64,000 bases of DNA from UMGS1532 sp045542355. Its GTDB lineage: Bacteria > Bacillota > Clostridia > Oscillospirales > Acutalibacteraceae. This document shows, in pieces, positions 16,236 to 23,454 of this stretch; position 1 is the first letter of the stretch; each line of letters begins with the position of its first letter. A program made the translations under genes and the position numbers. The notes under the pieces are model-generated. The model saw only the letters and a list, made by a program, of their open reading frames with translations. It searched no databases and was not told where the DNA came from. The stretch covers positions 78,357 to 142,356 of the forward strand of contig JAZQKX010000034.1 of assembly GCA_045542355.1 (NCBI GenBank). Reading direction: 5' to 3'.

Positions 16236-18194
16236 ATGGAATCTAAAACTCAAAATATATCTTTTGGATATGATTCTTATTTGAATATAGAGAGTATACT
16301 TATGTCTAATGATGTTAAGAAGCCGTTGTTAGTTTGCGACGGTATTTTTGATTCATTATTCATTAAAAAGTACTTCGACGAATTAAACTTTGATTTTGTT
16401 ATATTCAATGGATTTTCTCCCAATCCGCTTTATGAAGATATTGTAAAAGGTGTTAAACTTTTTCGAGAAAACGCTTGTGATTTCATCATATCTGTTGGCG
16501 GAGGAAGCGCTATTGACGTAGCTAAATGTATAAAGCTTTTTGCCAAGATGAAGGACGAAAAGGTATATTTGGAGCAAAGCTTTGTTGATTCCAAGATTTC
16601 TCATCTTGCAATTCCAACCACAGCGGGTACCGGAAGCGAATCAACAAGATATGCTGTGTGTTATTATGACAGTGTAAAACAGTCGATTACTCATGATAGC
16701 CTTATCCCTGAATATGTTATTTTGGAGCCGAGATTTTTAGAAACATTACCTGAATATCAAAAAAAGGCAACCCTTTTAGACGCTCTTTGTCAGGGTATAG
16801 AATCTCTTTGGTCTGTTAATTCCACAGTAGAAAGTGAAGAATATTCTGTTAGCGCAGTAACTGCGATTTTAGCTAATATGGATGCATATTTATTAGGCGA
16901 TAAAACTGCCGCAGAAAACATCTGCATGGCGGCTAATTTAGCTGGTAGAGCTATTAACATAACACAAACCACTGCCGCCCACGCAATGAGTTATAAAATA
17001 ACCTCTTTGTTAGGTTTGGCTCACGGACATGCAGTAGCGATTTGTTTGCCTTATGTTTGGCGCTATATGCTTGAAAACAAGGACAAGTGTATCGACCCTC
17101 GCGGCACTCAACACCTTAACGGTGTTTTCGAGAAACTGGATGAAATCTTTTTCGTCGACGACCACAGACAGGCTGTATATAGATTTTTCCGTATTTTAAG
17201 ATTTTTAGGCGTAGAATTCCCAAAATCAAATTCACTCGAACAAATTTCAGTTTTGGTTAATTCTGTAAATCCCGTTCGTTTAAAAAACAATCCGGTTGAA
17301 TTGTCTGTTTTAGCGATTGAAGAAATTTACTCAAATATATTTACCGTAGGGAACAGTTTTGAGCTTAAAAATATCCGTAAATTTCTTAAGAAATATCATA
17401 CAACCTATGAGGTTAAGGAACTTCAGCAATACGCCTTAAATACTCTTTTACATTTTGACGAGTTTTGCAGAAGTAATAATTTGAAGTATTATTTATCAGA
17501 GGGTTCTCTTTTAGGGGCTGTAAGACACTGTGGATTCATTCCCTGGGATGATGATGTTGATGTTGTTATGACAAGGGAGGATTATGATAAGTTTATAGAC
17601 TTATACAAAGAATCTGCCACAGACGGTTATGTACTTGATTCGTTCGAAACTAACCCCAATCATTGGACAATATGTGCAAAGCTTCTAATGAAAGATAGTT
17701 GTAGGTTCGAGATGAAGAGATTAAAGGGGATAGCCCTGTCAACTGCTCCTGGAATAGATATTTTCGCCCTTGACTCAGTGCCTGATCTTGAAACCGCTAA
17801 AAGTGTTGGGAAGAAAATCAGATTCTATCGTGTGCTTCTTTGGTTAAGGACAGGATACAGCCATGATTATTCATCATCAAAATGGAAGTTACTCAAAATT
17901 ATGTCATATTTCTATTCAGCAAAAGGAATACATAGCAAAATCCAAAAGCTTTTGACTAAATATAATTCCACTGAATGTGATTATTTTGTTAATTACGGTA
18001 GCCTTTACAGTGTCGAAAGGGAAGTATTACACAAGGGTTTCTTCAAAAATAGCGTAGAGGTTGAATTTAACGGATTAAAATTCCCTGTTCCACAGGATTA
18101 TGGAAAGGTTTTGGAGACGGTGTATGGAGATTATAAAAAATTACCTCCATTTAGTAAACGATTTCCGAAGCATAGTTATTTCGTGAACATATAA
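16236..18194 (+). CDS. Fusion: phosphonoacetaldehyde reductase-like Fe-alcohol dehydrogenase + LicD-family transferase
   Basis: The start is ATG 16236 (AGGTG ribosome binding site); an upstream TTG (16200) is unlikely. Residues 1 to about 385 are a group III iron-type alcohol dehydrogenase with GGGSAIDVAK (near 86) and TTAGTGSE (near 131). The pattern DALCQGIESLWSVNSTVES plus HAMSYKITSLLGLAHGHAV matches, as I recall it, the phosphonoacetaldehyde reductases (PhpC-like) of phosphonate pathways. In them the second metal ligand His is Gln, as here (DALCQ). From about residue 392 a LicD domain starts (GSLLGAVRHCGFIPWDDDVD, metal-binding acidic triad near 437-441). LicD proteins transfer phosphocholine or similar groups to surface glycans. 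I infer one protein that makes and attaches a hydroxyethylphosphonate-like group; no phosphoenolpyruvate mutase is in the window. Confidence 0.82.
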   Translation: MESKTQNISFGYDSYLNIESILMSNDVKKPLLVCDGIFDSLFIKKYFDELNFDFVIFNGFSPNPLYEDIVKGVKLFRENACDFIISVGGGSAIDVAKCIKLFAKMKDEKVYLEQSFVDSKISHLAIPTTAGTGSESTRYAVCYYDSVKQSITHDSLIPEYVILEPRFLETLPEYQKKATLLDALCQGIESLWSVNSTVESEEYSVSAVTAILANMDAYLLGDKTAAENICMAANLAGRAINITQTTAAHAMSYKITSLLGLAHGHAVAICLPYVWRYMLENKDKCIDPRGTQHLNGVFEKLDEIFFVDDHRQAVYRFFRILRFLGVEFPKSNSLEQISVLVNSVNPVRLKNNPVELSVLAIEEIYSNIFTVGNSFELKNIRKFLKKYHTTYEVKELQQYALNTLLHFDEFCRSNNLKYYLSEGSLLGAVRHCGFIPWDDDVDVVMTREDYDKFIDLYKESATDGYVLDSFETNPNHWTICAKLLMKDSCRFEMKRLKGIALSTAPGIDIFALDSVPDLETAKSVGKKIRFYRVLLWLRTGYSHDYSSSKWKLLKIMSYFYSAKGIHSKIQKLLTKYNSTECDYFVNYGSLYSVEREVLHKGFFKNSVEVEFNGLKFPVPQDYGKVLETVYGDYKKLPPFSKRFPKHSYFVNI

Positions 18195-18210
18195 AAAAGT
18201 TGGTGAAAAA

Positions 18211-19392
18211 ATGATACAAGGCAAAGCAAAACGAAAAATATATTTTGGTTGTTGCGGTATTCTATCTTTTATAAACAAACTCATACCTAAGGACAATAAA
18301 TCTATTTTGTTCTTTTCTACAACCAATTTATATGACAATAGTGAAGCTGTTTTTAAATATCTTGTAGACAACGGATACAATAAAAAATATCGTATATATT
18401 GTGCTGTAAGGCATCCTGAAACATACAATAAATTTAATTATGAAAATGTAAAGTTTATTAGTGTTTTTAGGTCTGTCTGGAGGATACTCCGTTCTAAGTT
18501 CATTTTTTATCACAATGAAATGTTGGCTATAATGCCCACTAAAAATCAAGTATCTATAGATTTCTGGCATGCTACCACCTTTAAGAAAATTAATAAGATG
18601 ATAGACCCCGATTACAGATACGACTTTTTCTCATATATTACTGCAACATCAGAAATGTATAGACCTATATTTGCCGAAAGTTTTGGTTGTGAGCTGGACA
18701 GGGTTATAGTTAACGGACATCCGAGAAACGATTATCTTTTCGATAATGTAAATGAACTACAAAAAATAGGTGTTAATAAAGCTGAATATAATAAAATATT
18801 CATGTGGATGCCCACCTACCGTTTCTCATATAACGAAGTGCAAAGAGATACCGATTGGGAGCATCTTACTGAAAGCGGTCTTCCTATTTTTAAAAGTAAC
18901 GAAGATGTAGAAGCGTTGAATTCATACCTTAAAGATAATTCGTCGCTTCTGTTAATCAAGCTTCATCCTGCTCAAAAAACCGATATTTTCAATTATACCA
19001 ACCGTTCTAATATCAAATTTTTAACCAACCCTCAGCTGGATGAATTGGATATACATTTTTACTCCTTACTAAAGGATACCGACGCACTTATAACTGATTA
19101 TTCATCGGTGTTCTTTGACTATTTGCTTATTGATAAACCCTTGGCGTTTACTCTTGACGATTTGGATTCATACGGTCAAAACCGCGGGTTTGTTTTTGAG
19201 AATCCGTTGAATTATATGCCAGGCATGAAGTTGTACGCTCCTGAGGATTTTTACAACTTTCTTAAAGATTGTTTTACAGGTGTTGACGATTATTCTTTAC
19301 AGAGAAAAGACGTTAACGAAAAAGTAAATCATTATAAAGACGGTAAAAATTGCGAAAGAATAATTAAGTTTGTGGGGATTAATTGTGATTAA
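18211..19392 (+). CDS. CDP-glycerol glycerophosphotransferase family protein (TagB/TagF-like)
   Basis: This 393-aa protein matches the Glyphos_transf family, which adds glycerol phosphate units from CDP-glycerol to surface polymers. The visible marks are DFWHATTFKK (the conserved WHG-like motif is here WHA), NGHPRNDYLF, FMWMPTYR, IKLHPAQ and the C-terminal TDYSSVFFDYLLIDKP. There is no transmembrane segment; the relatives bind the membrane peripherally. It begins 16 nt after the ADH-LicD fusion and overlaps the next LicD gene by 8 nt. Whether it is a primer or a polymerising enzyme, or uses another CDP-polyol, is not clear from sequence. Confidence 0.88.
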   Translation: MIQGKAKRKIYFGCCGILSFINKLIPKDNKSILFFSTTNLYDNSEAVFKYLVDNGYNKKYRIYCAVRHPETYNKFNYENVKFISVFRSVWRILRSKFIFYHNEMLAIMPTKNQVSIDFWHATTFKKINKMIDPDYRYDFFSYITATSEMYRPIFAESFGCELDRVIVNGHPRNDYLFDNVNELQKIGVNKAEYNKIFMWMPTYRFSYNEVQRDTDWEHLTESGLPIFKSNEDVEALNSYLKDNSSLLLIKLHPAQKTDIFNYTNRSNIKFLTNPQLDELDIHFYSLLKDTDALITDYSSVFFDYLLIDKPLAFTLDDLDSYGQNRGFVFENPLNYMPGMKLYAPEDFYNFLKDCFTGVDDYSLQRKDVNEKVNHYKDGKNCERIIKFVGINCD

Positions 19393-20221
19393 TGAAATAA
19401 AAAGGGGAGAGCAGATTACCAACCTTGACGATATTAAGGCGTTAGAGGTTGAAATATTAAATAAATTTGATGAATTCTGCACTCAGAATAATTTAAAATA
19501 TTGTCTTACTGGCGGTAGTTTGCTTGGCGCTGTAAGGCATGGAGGATTCATTCCCTGGGACGATGACATTGATATAGCTATGTTCCGTCCTGATTATGAC
19601 CGCCTTTTAGAACTTTCCTCCAGAATGCCGGAAGAATGTAAGCTCTTTTCAATAGAAAAAGGGGACAACAGCGCAAGACTTTACGGTCGTATATGTGATA
19701 TGCGTTATGTCAGTGTTGACAAGTATTATGACGAGAGCTTAGCCAACTATTTTGGCATTGATGTTTTTCCACTTGATGCCGTGCCATCAGACCCTGATGA
19801 GTATTCAAAGTTTTCAAAAAAAGTAAGACTGCTTCGCAGAATGTTCATATTTTCTAACTCTGCACTCTTTAAGGGTGACGGATTCCTGAAAGCGTATATC
19901 ATCAAACCTATTCCTATAATTATTTGCAAGATTGTAGGGGCTAAAAGAATATATAGGATGTTGCGCAAGCTTATCCATAAGACCGACTATGATAAATCGG
20001 AGCATATAGCATTGCTTACAGGTAGATATACTGAAAATGAACAATATCCAAAAGACAAGTATTACGATCTTATCAGGTTGGATTTTGAGGGATTAAAGCT
20101 ACCTGCTATGCGTACCTATGATGAATATTTAACCCGTATTTATGGCGATTATATGCAGCTTCCGGATGAGGCCGAACGCCAACCGCACCATAGCTTCGAC
20201 CTTTATAAAGTTGTAAAATAA
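19385..20221 (+). CDS. LicD family protein
   Basis: A stand-alone LicD-type protein of about 278 aa. It has the family core GGSLLGAVRHGGFIPWDDDID and the downstream FGIDVFPLDAVPSD and DYMQLP motifs. LicD enzymes transfer phosphocholine, or other phosphorylated groups activated by CMP, to teichoic acid or capsule. The GTG at 19385 with GGGGA upstream is the best start; the longer TTG form (19370) lacks support. It overlaps the previous gene by 8 nt and closes the locus. It is related to the C-terminal half of the fusion at 16.2-18.2 kb but not a close copy. Confidence 0.9.
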   Translation: MINEIKRGEQITNLDDIKALEVEILNKFDEFCTQNNLKYCLTGGSLLGAVRHGGFIPWDDDIDIAMFRPDYDRLLELSSRMPEECKLFSIEKGDNSARLYGRICDMRYVSVDKYYDESLANYFGIDVFPLDAVPSDPDEYSKFSKKVRLLRRMFIFSNSALFKGDGFLKAYIIKPIPIIICKIVGAKRIYRMLRKLIHKTDYDKSEHIALLTGRYTENEQYPKDKYYDLIRLDFEGLKLPAMRTYDEYLTRIYGDYMQLPDEAERQPHHSFDLYKVVK

Positions 20222-20298
20222 TAACCCAACCCGCCACACGCAATTAAAAACAAGCGGACGGGTACCCCCGGAACCTTGTTGTGTTCAAAATAAAAAAG

Positions 20299-20331
20299 CA
20301 CGGTCTATTATGTTTTTGCATAAAGACCGTG
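20299..20331 (+). terminator. Terminator closing the glycopolymer locus
   Basis: CACGGTCT (20299-20306) pairs with AGACCGTG (20324-20331), with further A-T pairs in the loop, and TTTTTT follows. The A-run on the left lets it serve the convergent minus-strand gene too. The 20222-20298 stretch before it holds a GC-rich possible hairpin (20224-20234 with 20254-20263). Confidence 0.8.
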
Positions 20332-20347
20332 TTTTTTATGAGCTTAA

Positions 20348-21343
20348 TTATAAACTATTTGCTTCGTCAACAGTTACCTCTAACGGCAAGATACCCAATT
20401 CATCTAAGAATCCTTTTCCGTCAAAACAGAAAGCAACATAACCGAAGTTGATAGGTTCATCGGTCATGCATATTGCCGCTGATATACCTTTATGAGACGT
20501 AGGCTTGGGAAACACAGAAACAGCCAGTTCTTCTGATGAGTCAAGCAAGTTATCTTTATCGCTTGATACGAAGATTTTACAGTTGTTTATAGCATCCTCA
20601 GAGCCAACTATATAAAAGCTATCGGCAATAATTTCATTGTCTAACTTAAAGGTATATGACGTTTCGGTATCAAGCATAATTCTGGTTGTTTTATCGAAAC
20701 AGATTCCGTCTGTGAGGCAGGATAAATCCGCTGTGTAGGTACCCTTTGCTGTAGGGATTTTTCCATGCAAAACATTTTCGCCAAGGTTGTTTTTACAAAA
20801 TGTGATTTGTTCTGTCAGCTCATGGTTATAAACACCGATATGAGAGATTCTAATTGTGGAGTCTGTAGGATTTGAATGGTTGATTTTAATTGCGAAGTAT
20901 CTACCGCTGTAGTCTTCAATATCAAATACCTGGTCGCAACCGTTTCTATTTTCTCCGCACTTCCAACACGAACTATTATCATATTCTACTATACAGTTTT
21001 TTCTTTCGAAAAGCTCGTCAATAGTGTCGGAAATATAAAGCTCATAGTTGGATAGGCATAAATCTGTTTCGTGACTATAATAACCACAAATAAGTATTCT
21101 GTCCGGATATATAATCTTTTTTGCGTCAAAAATGATTTTACAGCTTTCTGAAGGGATTTCTACAGGCGTTATTTCCAAGTAGTTATTCGAGTTGGTCAAC
21201 ATACCCAAAGAATCGTTCAAACCATCAATTTCCTCATTCTGTAGATTAACAGTTATTGGAGATATTCCGGATAGCATATTTATACCGCATAATTCTTGAA
21301 AATTGAAGTCAACAAAATCATTCCTAATCAAGCACTTTTTCAT
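20348..21343 (-). CDS. Hypothetical protein with two discoidin-like (F5/8 type C-like) repeats
   Basis: This 331-aa protein has no signal peptide and no membrane segment. Two similar beta-rich units can be seen. The first has LICGYYSHETD, NYELYISDTIDELFE, GRYFAIKIN and IRISHIGVYNHE. The second has FYIVGSEDAINNCKIFVSSDKDNLLD and VAFCFDGKGFLDELGI. The order (a strand pair, a 'displacement' segment, then an RI-x-EI-x-VY-like end) is that of galactose-binding/discoidin folds, but this is a pattern judgement, not a firm family hit. Nine or so cysteines are unusual for a cytosolic protein. It is a single gene next to the surface-polymer locus. The function is unknown. Confidence 0.7.
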   Translation of the reverse strand: MKKCLIRNDFVDFNFQELCGINMLSGISPITVNLQNEEIDGLNDSLGMLTNSNNYLEITPVEIPSESCKIIFDAKKIIYPDRILICGYYSHETDLCLSNYELYISDTIDELFERKNCIVEYDNSSCWKCGENRNGCDQVFDIEDYSGRYFAIKINHSNPTDSTIRISHIGVYNHELTEQITFCKNNLGENVLHGKIPTAKGTYTADLSCLTDGICFDKTTRIMLDTETSYTFKLDNEIIADSFYIVGSEDAINNCKIFVSSDKDNLLDSSEELAVSVFPKPTSHKGISAAICMTDEPINFGYVAFCFDGKGFLDELGILPLEVTVDEANSL

Positions 21344-21424
21344 ACAATCACCACCTACATTATACTTATTTAGAGAAATAATGTCAAATATGATTAAAAA
21401 TACTTTATTTATGGCTTTAAACAG

Positions 21425-21454
21425 TTGACAAACACGGTGTGTATTTGGTAAAAT
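21425..21454 (+). promoter_or_regulatory. SigA-type promoter for the yicC-to-thiN operon
   Basis: TTGACA at 21425-21430, 18-nt spacer, TAAAAT at 21449-21454, followed by yicC. It is probably the main promoter for the large house-keeping run. Confidence 0.65.
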
Positions 21455-21491
21455 ATTTTTATATTTATATATGTTAAGGCAGTGTGATTTT

Positions 21492-22370
21492 ATGGTAAGA
21501 AGTATGACCGGCTACGGCAGAGCTCAGGAGACCTTTGAGCAACTGAATATAACTGTTGAGCTTAAATCTGTCAACCATAGATATTTAGAGATTAGTTCTA
21601 AAGTTCCAAGAGAATGTATGTTTCTAGAGGACAAACTAAAAACATATATTCAGTCCAAACTCGCCCGTGGTAAGGTTGATGTTTTTGTTACAGTCAATAC
21701 TTCCGCTTTAGGAGAAACTGTAATTGAAATCAACTCTGCTTTTGCGGAGCCATATATCGCCGCTTTAAAGACGTTGGTCATTGAATACGGTATCGCTGAT
21801 GATATAACCGCTTCCAGCGTCGCAAGAAATCCTGATGTATTTAAAATAAGCAAAAGTCTAATTGATGAAGATGACACATGGGAAAAGGTACAGCGTGTTT
21901 TAGAATCTGCTGTAAATTCTTTCATAGATATGCGAACTGTAGAGGGTGCCCGTCTAAAAGATGACATAAACTCAAGAATAGAGGTTATTAAAACTCATCT
22001 TGAGTTTATTGAGGAGCAATCGCCTAAAACCGTTTCCTCATATAGAGAGAAGTTAGAGCAACGTATGCGTGAGCTTTTGGGAGATGTCAATATTGACGAA
22101 CAAAGGCTTCTAACCGAAACGGGCATTATTGCCGACAAACTGGCTGTATGTGAAGAAACTGTCAGACTTCGCAGCCACATGCTCCAGCTCAGCAACTTGT
22201 TGGAAAGTGATGATGCTGTTGGCAGAAAGTTGGATTTTATAGTTCAGGAAATGAATCGCGAAACCAACACAATAGGCTCTAAGGCTCAGGATTTAGAAAT
22301 AGCAAAGGCTGTTGTTGATATAAAATCCGAAATTGAAAAAATTCGCGAACAGGTTCAGAACATAGAATAA
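21492..22370 (+). CDS. yicC: YicC family endoribonuclease
   Basis: The protein begins VRSMTGYGRA, the almost invariant N-terminus of YicC/YloC proteins. It ends with the DUF1732-type region ending EIEKIREQVQNIE. Proteins of this family are RNA endonucleases implicated in small-RNA and mRNA turnover. It contains the conserved KSVNHRYLEIS and the late SKAQDLEIAKAVVDIK segments. I take ATG 21492; an ATG at 21471 would add seven residues not seen in the family. It is followed by remA and gmk, exactly as in Bacillus. Confidence 0.93.
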   Translation: MVRSMTGYGRAQETFEQLNITVELKSVNHRYLEISSKVPRECMFLEDKLKTYIQSKLARGKVDVFVTVNTSALGETVIEINSAFAEPYIAALKTLVIEYGIADDITASSVARNPDVFKISKSLIDEDDTWEKVQRVLESAVNSFIDMRTVEGARLKDDINSRIEVIKTHLEFIEEQSPKTVSSYREKLEQRMRELLGDVNIDEQRLLTETGIIADKLAVCEETVRLRSHMLQLSNLLESDDAVGRKLDFIVQEMNRETNTIGSKAQDLEIAKAVVDIKSEIEKIREQVQNIE

Positions 22371-22383
22371 CAGAGGGCTTTAG

Positions 22384-22632
22384 ATGAAACTTATTAATAT
22401 TGGATTTTCAAACATGATTTCAGCCGACAGAGTCGTGGCGGTTGTAAGTCCCGAATCTGCACCAATCAAACGTATTGTGCAGGAAGCCAAGGAAAAAGGG
22501 CATCTTATAGATGCTACTCAAGGACGAAAAACAAAAGCTGTAATTTTTACAGATAGTGAACATATTGTTTTAACTTATCTTCCACCTGAAAAGGTCGAAG
22601 AAAGGTTTGCGTCAAACGGTCAAGGAGATTAA
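22384..22632 (+). CDS. remA: RemA/DUF370 family DNA-binding regulator
   Basis: An 82-aa protein with the RemA signature INIGFSNMISADRVVAVVSPESAPIKRI and the central DATQGRKTKAVIF. In Bacillus subtilis RemA forms ring-like DNA-binding oligomers and activates biofilm-matrix operons; outside Bacillus its target genes are not known. It sits 13 nt after yicC and 5 nt before gmk, which is the conserved Firmicutes order. Confidence 0.95.
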   Translation: MKLINIGFSNMISADRVVAVVSPESAPIKRIVQEAKEKGHLIDATQGRKTKAVIFTDSEHIVLTYLPPEKVEERFASNGQGD

Positions 22633-22637
22633 AAAGA

Positions 22638-23261
22638 ATGAACAACGGAAAATTAATTATTATTTCAGGACCGTCTGGCTCTGGAAAAGATACAGTTCTG
22701 TCTAAGGTATTTGAAGCACATCCCGAAATTCGTTTGTCCATTTCTTCGATTACCAGAGCTATGCGCGAGGGTGAAGTTCAGGATGGTAAATACCATTTTA
22801 TTTCAAAAGAGGAATTCGAATCTGCTATTAAAAACAATGAAATGCTCGAATATAATGTGTATCTTGGCAATTACTATGGCACCCCAAAACAGCCTGTCGT
22901 AAACGCCATAGCTGAAGATGCTGAAATTGTTTTAGAGGTTGATGTAAACGGTTTCCGCAATGTAAAGAAACAGTTTCCCGATGCAATAAGCATCTTCATC
23001 ATGCCCCCATCTTTTGAGGCGCTTAGAAATCGTCTTAGTGGCAGAGGTACCGAAAGTTCCGAGCAGATTGACGGAAGATTAAAGATTGCCCTTAATGAAC
23101 TTGCATATGCTAGTGAATATGATTATATAGTCGTTAACGACAACCTGCAAACCGCAGTAGATAATGTAATTTCTATAATTATTAGTTCACGTTCTTTAAA
23201 GGAACGACAAATAAATATTATTAATGAGGTGCTTAATGATGCTAAATCCCGCAATTGGTAA
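22638..23261 (+). CDS. gmk: Guanylate kinase
   Basis: Phosphorylates GMP to GDP with ATP. The 207-aa protein has the P-loop SGPSGSGKDT, the GMP-binding region SISSITRAMREGEVQDGKYHFIS and the lid with RLSGRGTESSEQI. Note that the last P-loop residues read GKD-T, where many enzymes have GKGT/GKST; variants with Asp occur in clostridial gmk genes. It overlaps rpoZ by 26 nt. Confidence 0.95.
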   Translation: MNNGKLIIISGPSGSGKDTVLSKVFEAHPEIRLSISSITRAMREGEVQDGKYHFISKEEFESAIKNNEMLEYNVYLGNYYGTPKQPVVNAIAEDAEIVLEVDVNGFRNVKKQFPDAISIFIMPPSFEALRNRLSGRGTESSEQIDGRLKIALNELAYASEYDYIVVNDNLQTAVDNVISIIISSRSLKERQINIINEVLNDAKSRNW

Positions 23262-23418
23262 ACTTATCAACAACTACAAAAATCGCTACGAGTTGGTTCT
23301 TGATATCGCAAAGCGTGCAAGAAAAATCTCTGAAAAAGCAGAAAAAGAACAGGAAATCATTATTGAAAAACCTGTTACCCTTGCAATGAATCAGCTTGCT
23401 AAAGAAAAGCAGCTGTAA
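23236..23418 (+). CDS. rpoZ: RNA polymerase omega subunit
   Basis: A 60-aa protein with the omega pattern: NPAIGKLINNYKNRYELVLDIAKRAR and a later KPVTLAMNQLAKEK. Omega helps assemble RNA polymerase by holding the beta' subunit. The ATG at 23236 has AGGTG 5 nt upstream; the longer frame from 23224 is less likely. It overlaps the end of gmk, as often seen. The coaBC gene that usually follows in Firmicutes is absent here. Confidence 0.92.
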   Translation: MMLNPAIGKLINNYKNRYELVLDIAKRARKISEKAEKEQEIIIEKPVTLAMNQLAKEKQL

Positions 23419-23454
23419 TGTTACATAAAATATGCAGATAGGTGGTGGCTTGTC

